A stretch of 64,000 bases of DNA from Azoarcus olearius (GTDB lineage: Bacteria > Pseudomonadota > Gammaproteobacteria > Burkholderiales > Rhodocyclaceae). Below are positions 31,356 to 43,340 of this stretch, one piece after another. The translations under genes were made by a program, and so were the position numbers. The stretch's first letter is position 1, and every line of letters starts with the position of its first letter. Where the stretch lies: contig NZ_CP016210.1 in NCBI RefSeq assembly GCF_001682385.1, positions 3,410,001 through 3,474,000 on the forward strand, written 5' to 3'. The notes below the pieces were generated by a model. The model did no database searches. It was not told where the DNA came from and saw only the letters and a list, made by a program, of their open reading frames with translations.

Positions 31356-33020
31356 GTGGAAGCTGCAAGCGCCAACAAGATCGAACCCGTCGATTACCGC
31401 ACCGAACCGTCGCGCTACAAGCACTGGAAGCTCGACGTGAACGGTGAAGTCGCCACGCTGACGCTCAACATCGACGAAGACGGCGGCATCCGCCCCGGCT
31501 ACAAGCTGAAGTTGAACTCGTACGACCTCGGCGTCGACATCGAGCTGCACGACGCGCTGCAGCGCATCCGCTTCGAAAACCCCGGCGTCAAGACCGTGGT
31601 GTTCACCTCCGGCAAGCCGAAGATCTTCTGTTCCGGCGCCAACATCTACATGCTGGGCGTCTCCACCCACGCCTGGAAGGTGAACTTCTGCAAGTTCACC
31701 AACGAAACCCGTAACGGCATCGAGGACGCCAGCCAGTACTCCGGCCTCAAGTTCATCGCCGCGTGCAACGGCACCACCGCCGGCGGCGGCTACGAGCTGG
31801 CGCTGGCCTGCGACGAGATCGTGCTGGTCGACGACCGCAACTCCTCCGTGTCGCTGCCGGAAGTCCCGCTGCTGGGCGTGCTGCCCGGCACCGGCGGCCT
31901 CACCCGCGTCACCGACAAGCGCAAGGTGCGCCGCGACCACGCCGACATCTTCTGCACCATCTCCGAAGGCGTGCGCGGCCAGCGTGCGAAGGACTGGCGC
32001 CTGGTCGACGACGTGGTCAAGGCCCAGCAGTTCGGCGAGCACATCGCCAAGCGCGCCGCCGAACTGGCCAAGCTGTCCGACCGCCCGAGCGGTGCCAAGG
32101 GCGTGGCGCTGCCGACGCTGGAGCGCACCGTGGATGCCAGCGGCTACCACTATGAGTTCGTCGATGCGGTGATCGACGCCGCCGGTCGCACGGTCACGCT
32201 GACCGTGCGCGCGCCGTCCGCCGTCAGCGCGAAGACCGCCGCCGAGATCGAAGCCCAGGGCGCCAACTGGTGGCCGCTGAAGATGGCGCGCGAACTCGAC
32301 GACGCCATCCTCAACCTGCGCACCAACCACCTCGACATCGGCCTGTGGCAGCTGCGCACCGAAGGCAACGCCCAGGTCGTGCTCGACATCGACGCCACCA
32401 TCGTTGCCAACCAGGGCAACTGGTTCGTGCGCGAAACGCTGGGCATGCTGCGCCGCACGCTGGCCCGCATCGATGTGTCCTCGCGCAGCCTGTACGCGCT
32501 GATCGAGCCGGGCTCCTGCTTCGCCGGCACCCTGCTGGAAGTGGCGCTCGCCGCCGACCGTTCCTACATGCTCGACACCACCACCGCGCCCAACGCCATC
32601 GGCCTGTCGGCGATGAACTTCGGCCCGCTGCCGATGGTGAACGGCCTGTCGCGCATCGCCGCCCGCTTCTACCAGGAAGAGGCGCCGGTCGCCGCGGTGA
32701 AGGCGAAGGAAGGCAGCCTGCTGACCGCCGCCGAAGCCTACGAGCTGGGCCTGGTCACCGCGATCCCGGACGACCTCGACTGGGCCGACGAAGTGCGCAT
32801 CGCGGTCGAGGAACGCGCCGCGCTGTCGCCGGACGCGCTCACCGGCCTCGAAGCCAACCTGCGCTTCGGCATCACCGAAACCATGAACACCCGCATCTTC
32901 GGCCGCCTCTCGGCCTGGCAGAACTGGATCTTCATCCGCCCCAACGCCGTCGGCGAAAACGGCGCGCTGAAGCTCTTCGGTTCCGGCAAGAAGGCCCAGT
33001 TCGACTGGAACCGGGTGTAA
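31356..33020 (+). CDS. boxC: 2,3-epoxybenzoyl-CoA dihydrolase (benzoyl-CoA-dihydrodiol lyase)
   Basis: 554 aa, GTG start after AGAGGAGACAG. Long crotonase-superfamily protein with two crotonase-like regions (SGKPKIFCSGANIYML and GTTAGGGYELALACDEI in the first; EPGSCFAGTLLEVALAADRS in the second), as expected of BoxC. It opens the epoxide ring hydrolytically and releases formate and the C6 semialdehyde-CoA. Good codon match with boxB and boxA. Confidence 0.94.
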   Translation: MEAASANKIEPVDYRTEPSRYKHWKLDVNGEVATLTLNIDEDGGIRPGYKLKLNSYDLGVDIELHDALQRIRFENPGVKTVVFTSGKPKIFCSGANIYMLGVSTHAWKVNFCKFTNETRNGIEDASQYSGLKFIAACNGTTAGGGYELALACDEIVLVDDRNSSVSLPEVPLLGVLPGTGGLTRVTDKRKVRRDHADIFCTISEGVRGQRAKDWRLVDDVVKAQQFGEHIAKRAAELAKLSDRPSGAKGVALPTLERTVDASGYHYEFVDAVIDAAGRTVTLTVRAPSAVSAKTAAEIEAQGANWWPLKMARELDDAILNLRTNHLDIGLWQLRTEGNAQVVLDIDATIVANQGNWFVRETLGMLRRTLARIDVSSRSLYALIEPGSCFAGTLLEVALAADRSYMLDTTTAPNAIGLSAMNFGPLPMVNGLSRIAARFYQEEAPVAAVKAKEGSLLTAAEAYELGLVTAIPDDLDWADEVRIAVEERAALSPDALTGLEANLRFGITETMNTRIFGRLSAWQNWIFIRPNAVGENGALKLFGSGKKAQFDWNRV

Positions 33021-33220
33021 GGCACACGCCGGGCGCCCATCAGTCCCGGGCGCCCGGCAACCGCATCCCTCGGTCAACCGCGTGGCAAGCCGTCCCCCTG
33101 CCGTAGCAGGCGGCGCCTTGGCGTGGTTCAGGAGGTCAGTAGCACACAGGTGAAATCCGGGCGGGACCGTCGCCCCGAAGCGCGGCCCGCATCATCGAGA
33201 ATCTGGAGGAGCAGACAGAC
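33021..33220. other. boxC-boxB spacer
   Basis: 200 bases with GC-rich stretches (GGGCGCCCATCAGTCCCGGGCGCCC forms a stem at about 33030-33055) and an AGGAG ribosome site at 33208-33212 for boxB. The hairpin could mark an mRNA processing point between boxC and boxB. Confidence 0.5.
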
Positions 33221-34645
<1,425 letters not shown>

Positions 34646-34667
34646 AAACGAGAGCACGGCTGGAACA

Positions 34668-34811
34668 GGGGTCCCTCCCCTTCCAGGGAGAGCGTTTCCT
34701 GTCCCTCCCCCTTCAAGGGGGAGGTTAGGAGGGGGATGGGGTTGCAGGCGCGACGAGAACGCCAGGCGAACCCCATCCCCACCCCAGCCCTCCCCTTGAA
34801 GGGGAGGGAGT
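34668..34811. repeat. Dispersed repeat copy between boxB and boxA
   Basis: Half-copy CCCTCCCCTTCCAGGGAG at 34672-34689, then left arm 34702-34742 (CCCCCTTCAAGGGGGAGG with G-tracts), about 27 bp spacer, right inverted arm 34770-34811. It can fold as one long hairpin in the boxB-boxA transcript. Confidence 0.9.
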
Positions 34812-34844
34812 TCCGCCGCCCAGCCCACGGAGAAAGGAGACACC

Positions 34845-36095
34845 ATGAACGCGCCAGCAGAGCACGCCAACATCGCCCGTCAGCACCTGATCGATCCGGA
34901 GATCTGCATCCGCTGCAACACCTGCGAGGAGATCTGCCCGGTCGACGCCATTACCCACGACAACCTCAACTACGTCGTCAAGTTCGACGTCTGCAACGGT
35001 TGCCTGGCCTGCATCTCGCCCTGTCCCACCGGCGCGATCGACTCCTGGCGCAACGTGGAAAAAGCCGTTCCCTACACGCTGGAAGAACAATTCACCTGGG
35101 ACGTGCTGCCCGACACCCGCGAACTGGACCAGTTCGAGGCGGGCATCGTCAGCGGCCCGGCCGGAGAAACCCCGGCCGAGGTGCAGCAGATCACCGACGT
35201 CGCCACCGCCGGCCATGGCGGCCCGGCGCTCGCGCCGTGGTCGGCCTCGCACCCCTACATCAACCTGTACGGCCCCACCAACCCGGTCACCGCCACCGTC
35301 ACCGGCAACTACCGGCTGACCGACGCGGATGCGTCCTCCGACATCCACCACGTGGTGCTGGATTTCGGCAGCACGCCTTTCCCGGTGCTCGAAGGCCAGT
35401 CGATCGGCATCATCCCGCCGGGCGTGGATGAGAAGGGCAAGCCGCACCTGCTGCGCATGTATTCGGTGGCGAGCCCGCGCGAAGGCGAGCGCCCGCACCA
35501 CAACAACCTGTCGCTCACGGTCAAGCGCGTCACCGAGGACCACGAAGGCAAGCCGGCCCGCGGCGTCGCCTCCAGCTACGTGTGCGACCTCAAGAAGGGC
35601 GACAAGGTGCAGGTCACCGGCCCCTACGGTTCGACCTTCCTGATGCCGAACAATCCGGGTTCGTCGATCATGATGATCTGCACCGGCACCGGCTCGGCGC
35701 CGATGCGCGCGATGACCGAACGCCGCCGCCGTCGCATGGAGCTGAAGGAAGGCGGCGACCTGATCCTGTTCTTCGGCGCCCGCTCGCCCGGCGAACTGCC
35801 CTACTTCGGCCCGCTGCAGAAGCTGCCGAAGGACTTCATCGACATCAACTTCGCCTTCTCGCGCGTGCCCGGCGAACCCAAGATGTACGTGCAGGACCGC
35901 ATCCGCGAACGCGCCGACAAGGTGTTCGCGATGCTGATGGACGACAACGCCTACATCTACATCTGCGGCCTCAAGGGCATGGAAGCCGGCGTCGTCGAAG
36001 CCTTCCGCGACATCTGCCGCGCCCGCGGCGCGGACTGGGACACGCTGCGGCCGCAGCTGCTGGCGAAGGGCCGGTTCCATATCGAGACGTATTGA
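34845..36095 (+). CDS. boxA: Benzoyl-CoA 2,3-epoxidase, reductase subunit
   Basis: 416 aa. Two [4Fe-4S] motifs [14 protein letters not shown] and [14 protein letters not shown] (residues about 21-65), then a ferredoxin-NADP reductase-type FAD domain ([11 protein letters not shown]) and NADPH domain ([26 protein letters not shown]). It passes electrons from NADPH to BoxB. The AGAAAGGAG site before the ATG lies just beyond the repeat element. Confidence 0.94.
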   Translation: MNAPAEHANIARQHLIDPEICIRCNTCEEICPVDAITHDNLNYVVKFDVCNGCLACISPCPTGAIDSWRNVEKAVPYTLEEQFTWDVLPDTRELDQFEAGIVSGPAGETPAEVQQITDVATAGHGGPALAPWSASHPYINLYGPTNPVTATVTGNYRLTDADASSDIHHVVLDFGSTPFPVLEGQSIGIIPPGVDEKGKPHLLRMYSVASPREGERPHHNNLSLTVKRVTEDHEGKPARGVASSYVCDLKKGDKVQVTGPYGSTFLMPNNPGSSIMMICTGTGSAPMRAMTERRRRRMELKEGGDLILFFGARSPGELPYFGPLQKLPKDFIDINFAFSRVPGEPKMYVQDRIRERADKVFAMLMDDNAYIYICGLKGMEAGVVEAFRDICRARGADWDTLRPQLLAKGRFHIETY

Positions 36096-36424
36096 GGGGG
36101 TTGCTGGAGCAGGGTGACAGGAGGCGCGCTTTATCCCCTCCCCTTCAAGGGGAGGGCTAGGGTGGGGATGGGGTCAGAGAGTGGACGAGCACTGAACTCA
36201 ACCCCATCCCCCTCCTAACCTCCCCCTTGAAAGGGGAGGGACTGGAACCCTCTCTTCCGAACCGCCGTAGCCTGCCGTAGGCAAGCGGTCCCCGCTGCGC
36301 TCCAAAGGCAAAGCCCTTACGTCTCACCAGTTTCTCCAGAGGGTTGTCTCCAACTCTCTTCTCTTGGGTGGGCGTGGCGACACGCCCCCTTTTTTTACCG
36401 ACCTATCGCGCACGGCAGGACACC
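36096..36424. other. boxA-thiolase spacer
   Basis: 329 bases: the dispersed repeat at 36134-36242, then unassigned sequence with a T-rich stretch (36389-36396). A separate promoter for the thiolase gene is possible, but none is clear. Confidence 0.5.
36134..36242. repeat. Dispersed G-rich palindromic repeat, inverted-arm copy
   Basis: Left arm CCCCTTCAAGGGGAGGG plus G-tracts (36135-36174), spacer about 25 bp, right arm with CCCCATCCCCCTCCTAACC and CCCCCTTGAAAGGGGAGGG (36201-36241). The second hairpin module is absent. Confidence 0.88.
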
Positions 36425-37633
36425 ATGACCCACACCGTCTATCTCTGCGACGCCATCCGCACCCCCTTCGGCCGCTACGGCGGGCTGCTTTCCTCCGTGC
36501 GTGCCGACGACCTCGCGGCGCTGCCGATCAAGGCCTTGATCGCGCGCAACCCCGGCGTCGACTGGAACCTGGTCGACGACGTCATCTACGGCTGCGCCAA
36601 CCAGGCGGGCGAGGACAACCGCAATGTCGCCCGCATGGCGGCGCTGCTGGCCGGGCTGCCGGTGGAAGTGCCGGGCAGCACGGTCAACCGCCTGTGCGGC
36701 TCCAGCCTGGACGCCATCGGCAGCGCCGCGCGCGCGATCGCCGCCGGCGAGGCCGAGCTGATGATCGCCGGCGGGGTCGAGAGCATGAGCCGCGCGCCCT
36801 TCGTCCTGGGCAAGGCCGACAGCGCCTTTTCGCGCAGCGCGAAGATCGAGGACACCACCATCGGCTGGCGCTTCGTCAATCCGCTGATGAAGGCGCAGTA
36901 CGGCGTGGATTCCATGCCCGAAACCGCCGAGAACGTCGCCACCGACTTCAACGTGAGCCGCGCCGACCAGGATGCGCTCGCGCTGCGCAGCCAGCAGCGC
37001 TGGGCGAGCGCCAACGAACGCGGCTTCTTCGCGCGCGAGATCGTGCCAGTCGACATCCCGAGGAAGAAGGGCGATCCGGTGCGCATGACCACGGACGAAC
37101 ACCCCCGCCCCGACACCACGCTGGACATGCTCGCCAAGCTGAAAGGCGTGGTGCGCCCCGACGGCACCGTGACCGCCGGCAACGCCTCGGGCGTGAACGA
37201 CGGCGCCGCCGCGGTGCTGCTCGCCTCCGAAGCCGCGGTGAAGCGCCACGGCCTGACGCCGCGCGCGCGCATCCTCGGTTCGGCCGCAGCCGGCGTGGCG
37301 CCGCGCATCATGGGCATCGGCCCGGCCCCGGCGAGCGAGAAACTGCTGGCGCGCCTGGGCATGGGCATCGCCCGGTTCGACGTCATCGAACTCAACGAGG
37401 CCTTCGCCGCGCAAGCGCTGGCGGTCACCCGCCGGCTGGGGCTGGCGGACGACGACGCGCGGGTCAATCCCAACGGCGGCGCCATCTCCATCGGCCACCC
37501 GCTGGGGGCCTCGGGCGCGCGCCTGGTGACCACCGCGCTCAACCAGCTCGAAACCAGCGGCGGGCGCTACGGCCTGGCGACGATGTGCATCGGCGTCGGC
37601 CAGGGCATCGCGCTCGCGATCGAACGGATTTAA
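36425..37633 (+). CDS. pcaF-like: 3-oxoadipyl-CoA thiolase
   Basis: 402 aa thiolase. NRLCGSSLDAIG holds the acyl-accepting Cys, GGVESMSRAPFVLGK is the family signature, and NEAFAAQAL, GGAISIGHPLGASGAR and MCIGVGQGIALAIER give the His and second Cys. It cleaves 3-oxoadipyl-CoA to succinyl-CoA and acetyl-CoA, the last step of the box route. The ATG follows GGACACC; placement after boxA on the same strand suggests co-regulation. Confidence 0.88.
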   Translation: MTHTVYLCDAIRTPFGRYGGLLSSVRADDLAALPIKALIARNPGVDWNLVDDVIYGCANQAGEDNRNVARMAALLAGLPVEVPGSTVNRLCGSSLDAIGSAARAIAAGEAELMIAGGVESMSRAPFVLGKADSAFSRSAKIEDTTIGWRFVNPLMKAQYGVDSMPETAENVATDFNVSRADQDALALRSQQRWASANERGFFAREIVPVDIPRKKGDPVRMTTDEHPRPDTTLDMLAKLKGVVRPDGTVTAGNASGVNDGAAAVLLASEAAVKRHGLTPRARILGSAAAGVAPRIMGIGPAPASEKLLARLGMGIARFDVIELNEAFAAQALAVTRRLGLADDDARVNPNGGAISIGHPLGASGARLVTTALNQLETSGGRYGLATMCIGVGQGIALAIERI

Positions 37634-37827
37634 GTTGACCTGGGTCATTGATCGCGCCGGCCATCGGCGCCACCTTTGGCCCTGAGCAATCGTCGCGGGA
37701 CCGCCCCGCGCCGGTTGCCCGGCTTGCCCGGGGCGCACACTGCGGCAGGCGGGGACACGCAGCGCAGAACGGCGTCGCGCCCTGCGGCAAGCACGACAAC
37801 CAAGAACCGCACAAGGAGGAGAACATC

Positions 37828-38409
37828 GTGAGACCCGAAGCGATCCAGATCATCAAGGACGAACACCTCGCCATCAGCGCCGTGCTGTATTCGCTGCGCT
37901 TCCTGATCCGCCAGATGCGCAACGGCGCGCCGCCCAATTTCCCGGTGCTCAAGGCCATCCTCGACTACATCGTGTCCTATCCGGACCGCTGGCATCACCC
38001 CAAGGAAGACAAGTTCCTGTTCGCCGCGGTCAAGCGCCGTACCCACGACGCTGACGCGCTGATCGCCAAGCTGGAGCGCGAACACGTGCTCGGCCACCCG
38101 ATGATGGACGACATCAAGCAGCAGCTGATCGGCTTCACCAACGGCGACGCCGGCGCGCGCGAACGCTTCTTCGAAGCCGCCGAGCATTACGCCGAACTGG
38201 AATGGAGCCACCTGCAGACCGAGGAAGAACAGCTGCTGCCGATCGCCGAACGGGTGCTGACCGCCGAGGACTGGGCCGAAATAGACGCCGCCTTCCGCGA
38301 GAACGACAACCCGCTGTTCGGTATCAAGCCCAAGGAAGAGGCGGAAGCGCTGTACCAGAAGATCCTCGCGCTGGCACCGGCGCCGATCGGGCTGGGGCCA
38401 GCCAGCTGA
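37828..38409 (+). CDS. Hemerythrin-domain protein
   Basis: 193 aa, GTG start after an AAGGAGGAG site. Same helical His/Glu pattern as the paralogue at 25501-25998 (IIKDEHLAIS, HHPKEDKFLF, EREHVLGH, WSHLQTEEEQLLPIAE) plus a 30-residue C-terminal extension. It closes the box region and is followed by a strong terminator. Probable O2/iron-binding role linked to aerobic benzoate oxidation. Confidence 0.82.
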   Translation: MRPEAIQIIKDEHLAISAVLYSLRFLIRQMRNGAPPNFPVLKAILDYIVSYPDRWHHPKEDKFLFAAVKRRTHDADALIAKLEREHVLGHPMMDDIKQQLIGFTNGDAGARERFFEAAEHYAELEWSHLQTEEEQLLPIAERVLTAEDWAEIDAAFRENDNPLFGIKPKEEAEALYQKILALAPAPIGLGPAS

Positions 38410-38430
38410 CCGGCGCCTCGCTAGCCGCAA

Positions 38431-38472
38431 AAGGAACGGGGCCACCCGAGAGGGCGGCCCCGTTCCTTTTTT
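38431..38472 (+). terminator. Rho-independent terminator
   Basis: 13-bp perfect stem (AAGGAACGGGGCC / GGCCCCGTTCCTT) with a 12-base loop followed by a run of T. Ends the hemerythrin transcript. The A-rich left side could also act in the opposite direction. Confidence 0.9.
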
Positions 38473-38496
38473 CACGGCCGGCCTGTTTTGCTCCGC

Positions 38497-38733
38497 CCCC
38501 CTTCAACGGGTGAGTGCGGGGTTTCGGTACGCACGGCTTACCACCAGTCGAACGAGGGAGCGAAGCGAAGGCTACCGGGTTGCGGTGGGGGTGGGGTGGG
38601 GATGGGATCCGCGCCTCGCGTACTCGAACCCCATCCCCCTCCTGACCGGGAGTCTCGGCTGGGCCCCGCCGCTACACAGGCGCCGAGCAATGCTCATCGA
38701 AACCGCTGTTCCGCCCCCTTGAAAGGGGAGGGA
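38497..38733. repeat. Dispersed repeat, composite variant copy
   Basis: Carries the inverted second module first (CGGGTGAGTGCGGGGTTTCGG, then GAGCGAAGCGAAGGC), followed by G-tracts GGGGTGGGGTGGGGATGGG, a spacer, the C-rich arm and CCCCCTTGAAAGGGGAGGG. Confidence 0.75.
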
Positions 38734-38844
38734 CCCAAACCATCCCGAACCCAAGGGCGGCGGCCCGTTTCAATGTCTGAAGAAACTCCTTGCTGCCTGC
38801 CAACCCACCTAGCGAAACGAAGGCCCCTGTTTGGCCGATTTGCC

Positions 38845-38991
38845 CCCTCCCCTTCAAGGGGGTGAGGCAGGGGTTTCAGCGAGCATCGCTCGCTGCCGGG
38901 CGAACGACGGAGCCTACCGGCACCGGCTGTCGGGCTGGCCTCGTTTTGCCCCCTCCCCTTCAAGGGGAGGGCTGGGGTGGGGATGGGGTCA
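38845..38991. repeat. Dispersed repeat copy overlapping the 3' end of the GGDEF/EAL gene
   Basis: 38845-38940 is an inverted second module (GAGCATCGCTCGCTGCCGGG); 38950-38991 is a full G-rich arm whose complementary strand encodes the last residues and stop codon of the GGDEF/EAL gene. Confidence 0.85.
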
Positions 38992-41980
38992 GCGCCCCGC
39001 TCTCCCGCAAATACCCGACAAACGCCTCGGCCGGCAGCGGCCGGCTGAAGTAATAGCCCTGCACGGTGTCGCAACCCTGCTGACGCAGGAAGTCGAGCTG
39101 ATCGAGCGTTTCCACGCCCTCGGCCACCGTCAGCATGCCCAGGCTGCCGGCCAGGTGGATGATCGCGCTGACGATCGCCTTGTCGTCCGGATCGTCGCCG
39201 ATGTCGCGCACGAAGGACTGGTCGATCTTCAGCTTGCCCACCTTGAAGCGCTTGAGATAGCCCAGCGATGAATAGCCGGTGCCGAAGTCGTCGATCGACA
39301 TCCGGATGCCGCGCGCGAACAGCGCGTCCATCACCCGCACCGCGCTTTGCGGGTCGTCCATCGCCACCGCTTCGGTCAGTTCCAGTTCCACCTGGTGGGG
39401 CGGCAGCCCGGCTTCCTCGATCACCTGGGTCACCAGCTCCGGCAGGTTGGGATTGCGGAACTGCGCCGCCGAGAGGTTCACCGCCATCACCAGCGGAGGC
39501 AGTCCTTCATCCAGCCAGCGCCGCGACTGCGCCACCGCCTCGCGCAGCACCCATTCGCCGATCTGCGCGATCAGGCCATTGCTCTCGGCGATGGGCACGA
39601 ACTCGCCGGGCGACACCGGACCGAATTCGGGATGCGTCCACCGCAGCAGCGCCTCGGCGCCGACCACGCGGCCATCGGCGAGCGACACCTGCGGCTGGTA
39701 GTGCAGCGAGAACTGGCCGCGGTCGAGCGCGTGGCGCAGCGCGTTGGCGAGCAGCAGCGTGCGCGTGGAGCGCGCCTGCATCGCCTCGGTGAAGAAGCGG
39801 AAGCCGTTGCGTCCCTCGCGCTTGGCCTGGTACATCGCGGCGTCGGCGTTGCGCGACAGGGTGTCGAAATCGGTGCCGTCGTCCGGGTACATCGCGATGC
39901 CGATGGAGGGCGTGACCGTCAGCTCCTGGTGGTCCAGCACCAGCGGCTGCGCCACCGCCTCGAGCAGCTTCGCGGCCACACGGGCCGCGCCTTCCGCGTC
40001 GGTATCCGGCAGCAGGAAGACGAACTCGTCGCCGCCGAGGCGGCACACGGTGTCGCCACCGCGCAGCACCGACTCCAGCCGGCGCGCCACTTCCACCAGC
40101 AGGCGGTCGCCGAAATCGTGGCCGAGCGTGTCGTTGATGTTCTTGAAATGGTCGAGGTCGAAGAACATCACCGCCAGCTGGCCGCGGCGGCGCTGGGTCA
40201 GGCTGGCGGCGTAGCGGAAGCGGTCCTTGACCAGGCTGCGGTTGGGCAGGCCGGTCAGCTGGTCGTAATGCGCCAGGCGCTGGATCTCGGCCTCGGCAGC
40301 GCGCCGCTCCGAGATGTCGCGCGCCACGGCGCGGAATTCCACGCGCCCGCTGCGGCGGTTGAGGCCCAGCGTGGTCACCACCTCAGCCCACACCGTGCCG
40401 CCGTCGCGCCGCCCCAGTTCCACCTCTTCGACCGAGTAGTCCTCGCTCTTGCGCTTGCCGACGTGGAATTCCGCCAGGTGCAGGGCCATGCGCTCGCGCA
40501 TCTCGGCCACGTACTCCGGCTTGAGCAGGCGTTCGATCGGCGCGTCGATCAGTTCGTGCGGCGCGTAACCGCTCAGCCGCCGCATCGCCGGGCTGACATA
40601 GCTGAAGCAGCGCGTCTCCGGGTCCACCGTCCAGATCACGTCGTTGATGCTCTCGGTCAGCTCGCGGTATTTCTCCTCGCTGTCGACGATGGCGGCGGCC
40701 AGACGTGCGCGCTCGGCATCCTGCTCGAAGCGGTCGAGCGCGAAGTCGATGTCCATCGCCATCTCCACCAGCAGCCGCTGCGCCGCCTCGTCGAAGGCGT
40801 GGCACTCGCCCGCGTACAGGTTGAGCACGCCGAACACCTTGCCGCCGCGGTGCAGCGGCAGCGCCGCCGAGGCCCGGTAACCGTGGCGGGCACCGCGCTC
40901 GTGCCAGGCCGAGGTAGCGGGATCGTTGGCGAAGTCCTGGCACCACACCGGCTTGTCCAGCCGCAGGGCCGAGCCGCTGGGGCCACGGCCGAAGGGGCTG
41001 GCACTGTCGAACGCGATGCGGATGCCGTCCAGGTATTCGGTGCCGTCGCCGTAGGCCGCCGCCGGGTGCACCATGCCGTCGCGTTCGTCGAGCAGGCCGA
41101 TCCAGACCATCTTCATCTCGCCGAACACCACCGCGTCGTGGCAGATCTGGCGCAGCAGGTCGTCCTGGCTGGCGCAGCGCACGATGGCCTGGTTGCATTG
41201 ACTCAGCGTCGCGTACAGCCGGCTCAGGCGTTGCACGCTGGCCTCGGCGCGCCGGCGCGCGGTGATGTCGCGCGACAGCACGATGAAATGGGCGGGTCCG
41301 CCGTCGTCGGCCTTGCGCGCCACCGACAGTTCGAACCACTGCGGCTGGTTGTCGATCGTGATCTCGATCTGCTGCCCGCTGGACCAGCCATGACGCCCCG
41401 CCTCGGCCAGCGCCGCCAGGCAGGTCTGCGCCGCGGGCGCCGGCAGCACTTCGTCCACCCGCCGGCCGAGCAGCGCCTCCACCGGCCGCTGCAGTTGCGC
41501 TTCGCGATTGGCATGCACCGCGAGATAGCGGCCTTCGCCATCCATCTCGAACAGCAGGTCGGGAATGGCGTCCAGCGTGGCGCCGAGCTGGCGGTTGACC
41601 CCCTCCAGCTCGCGCGTGCGGGCGCGCACGCGAGCGCGCAGCAGCAGCACGCCGCCGAAGAGCAGCGCCCCGGTGCCCGCCAGCCCGAGCAGCGTGTTGC
41701 GCGCCACCGGCGAGAACAGCGCGTGGGCGGCGTCATGGCCCACCACGTGCGCAAGTGCGCCGAGCAGGCCGCCCTCATCCGGATGGCCCTTGCCGGACCA
41801 GTCGCCGCCGGGGTCGAGATGCGTCTGGAAGACCGCGGGGGGCAGCGCGCAGACGGGCGCAGACGCCGTGCCGAGCACGAACGCCAGCGAGAGTGCAGAT
41901 GCCAGCGCCCGCACCCGCGCCGGCGCGGAGCGCGCCAAACCGGGCGCGTGGCGCCGGCCGGAGCCGCCACGCGAGTTCAT
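38960..41980 (-). CDS. Membrane GGDEF-EAL protein with PAS and GAF domains
   Basis: 1006 aa from ATG 41980. Hydrophobic segments near residues 25-45 and 90-112 flank a short periplasmic stretch; then PAS (about 125-240), GAF (about 255-420), PAS (about 435-560), GGDEF with intact RLGGDEF, and EAL with GAEALLRW and [11 protein letters not shown]. The protein could make or break c-di-GMP; both motif sets look intact. The last ten residues (TPSPPQPSP and stop TGA) come from a dispersed repeat arm, so the original C-terminus and stop were replaced. Confidence 0.88.
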   Translation of the reverse strand: MNSRGGSGRRHAPGLARSAPARVRALASALSLAFVLGTASAPVCALPPAVFQTHLDPGGDWSGKGHPDEGGLLGALAHVVGHDAAHALFSPVARNTLLGLAGTGALLFGGVLLLRARVRARTRELEGVNRQLGATLDAIPDLLFEMDGEGRYLAVHANREAQLQRPVEALLGRRVDEVLPAPAAQTCLAALAEAGRHGWSSGQQIEITIDNQPQWFELSVARKADDGGPAHFIVLSRDITARRRAEASVQRLSRLYATLSQCNQAIVRCASQDDLLRQICHDAVVFGEMKMVWIGLLDERDGMVHPAAAYGDGTEYLDGIRIAFDSASPFGRGPSGSALRLDKPVWCQDFANDPATSAWHERGARHGYRASAALPLHRGGKVFGVLNLYAGECHAFDEAAQRLLVEMAMDIDFALDRFEQDAERARLAAAIVDSEEKYRELTESINDVIWTVDPETRCFSYVSPAMRRLSGYAPHELIDAPIERLLKPEYVAEMRERMALHLAEFHVGKRKSEDYSVEEVELGRRDGGTVWAEVVTTLGLNRRSGRVEFRAVARDISERRAAEAEIQRLAHYDQLTGLPNRSLVKDRFRYAASLTQRRRGQLAVMFFDLDHFKNINDTLGHDFGDRLLVEVARRLESVLRGGDTVCRLGGDEFVFLLPDTDAEGAARVAAKLLEAVAQPLVLDHQELTVTPSIGIAMYPDDGTDFDTLSRNADAAMYQAKREGRNGFRFFTEAMQARSTRTLLLANALRHALDRGQFSLHYQPQVSLADGRVVGAEALLRWTHPEFGPVSPGEFVPIAESNGLIAQIGEWVLREAVAQSRRWLDEGLPPLVMAVNLSAAQFRNPNLPELVTQVIEEAGLPPHQVELELTEAVAMDDPQSAVRVMDALFARGIRMSIDDFGTGYSSLGYLKRFKVGKLKIDQSFVRDIGDDPDDKAIVSAIIHLAGSLGMLTVAEGVETLDQLDFLRQQGCDTVQGYYFSRPLPAEAFVGYLRESGALTPSPPQPSP

Positions 41981-42227
41981 AGTCCCCCTCTCTCTGGAGA
42001 TTTGCAGGATGGCGTGTTCTGGAGCGCGAAGACGTCGTCCGCCATTTGTGTGCAACTGTAACGCCTGCGCGCTGCAAAGTGGTTGCCGCGGTGCCACGGC
42101 ACGCTACCGGCGTCACACACGGCCTCAATTACCGCCCCCCGGCGCCCCGGTCAAAGTGCCGTTCGCCCTGCGCCTGTCGACGGGCCGCGCGGGGAGCGGG
42201 CTTCGACACGCCGCCTGCCGCGCCGGC

Positions 42228-43172
42228 TCAGCGCGCGGTGGACGAATCGGCCACCGCCGGCACCGCGCCGCCGGCCTCGACCAGCTCGCGGTGCACCACC
42301 ACGGCCGTGGCGCGCGGCTGCACCGTGCGGCCGCGCGCCTCCACGTGCGCACGCGTGAAGGCCGCGCCGAACAGCAGGATCAGCGAGGAGTAGTTCACCC
42401 ACATCAGCAGCAGCACCAGCGAACCGGCGGCGCCGTAGGTGGACGCGGTGGCGGTGGTCGACAGATAGGTGGCGATCAGCCCGCGGCCGAGCGAAAACAG
42501 CAGCGCGGTAGCGAAGGCGCCAAGCAGCACGTCGCGCCAGCCCAGCACCACGTCCGGCAGCACGCGGAAGATGGTGGCGAACAGCAGCGTCACCACCACC
42601 AGCGACACCACGCTGTCCAGCCCGACGAGCAGCCCGCCGGGTATCGGCAGCCAGTCCTGCGCGAACGTCACCACCGCCTGCACCGCCACGCTGAGCAGCA
42701 GCGACACCAGCAGCACGAAACCGATCGCCAGCACCACCGTCAGCGACAGCAGGCGCGCCTTGATCAACAACCACACGCTGCTGCGCGTGGGCTTGGGCGC
42801 CACGCCCCAGATCGCGTTGAGCGCGGTCTGCATCTGGCCGAACACGCTGGTGGCGCCGAGCAGCAGCGCGCCGATGCCGGCGAGCGTGGGCAGGATGCCG
42901 CTGCGCTCGATCCGGCTGCCCTCCACCGCGGTCTGCACCGCCGCCGCCGCCTCGGCCCCGATCACCGACTGCAGCTGCTCGGCGATCTCGCCCTGCGCCG
43001 CGCGCTCGCCCAACACGGTGCCGACGATGGAGACCACCACGATCACCACCGGCGCCACCGAAAACACCGTGAAGAAGGCGAGCGCCGCCGCATGCACGAA
43101 GACCTGCGCGTCCAGCCACAGCCGCACGGTCGTCTTGGCCACCCCGCTCCAGTAACGCAGCGCCGTCTTCAT
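42228..43172 (-). CDS. YihY/BrkB-family inner-membrane protein
   Basis: 314 aa from ATG 43172. About six long hydrophobic segments; AALAFFTVFSVAPVVIVVVS near the N-terminus and YGAAGSLVLLLMWVNYSSLI near residue 245 are hallmarks of the YihY/UPF0761 (formerly RNase BN) family. Function in the envelope is uncertain. The C-terminal 40 residues are soluble and Arg/Ala-rich. Confidence 0.8.
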   Translation of the reverse strand: MKTALRYWSGVAKTTVRLWLDAQVFVHAAALAFFTVFSVAPVVIVVVSIVGTVLGERAAQGEIAEQLQSVIGAEAAAAVQTAVEGSRIERSGILPTLAGIGALLLGATSVFGQMQTALNAIWGVAPKPTRSSVWLLIKARLLSLTVVLAIGFVLLVSLLLSVAVQAVVTFAQDWLPIPGGLLVGLDSVVSLVVVTLLFATIFRVLPDVVLGWRDVLLGAFATALLFSLGRGLIATYLSTTATASTYGAAGSLVLLLMWVNYSSLILLFGAAFTRAHVEARGRTVQPRATAVVVHRELVEAGGAVPAVADSSTAR

Positions 43173-43340
43173 CGCGCGCCCTCCCGGTCCGCCCCGGGCC
43201 ACGCCCGCGTCCTGCTTGCCGCCCGCCTTTCCATTGCGCTCTCCGCAGCATGTCCGTGGCTCGATTCTAGGACCGCGGCCGGCCCCGGCGACAGTGGCGA
43301 AACATGCGGAAAGAATGCGCCGGGTCGCCCCGGCGCAGGA

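Larger units (their letters stand above)
38410..38959. other. Gene-free region between the hemerythrin and GGDEF/EAL genes
   Basis: 550 bases: a terminator at the left, then two copies of the dispersed repeat (38497-38733 and 38845-38991, the second running into the GGDEF/EAL gene). No gene seen. Confidence 0.7.

Noticed and set aside
38510-39053. Small open frames rich in Pro/Gly/Arg over repeat copies (e.g. those with [12 protein letters not shown] or [13 protein letters not shown])
   Set aside because: They are translations of the repeat itself and occur at each copy in several frames; not genes.
42160-42227. REP-type hairpin after the YihY-like gene
   Set aside because: CTGTCGACGGGC and GGGCTTCGACACGCC pair only weakly and no second copy supports it; not listed as a feature.
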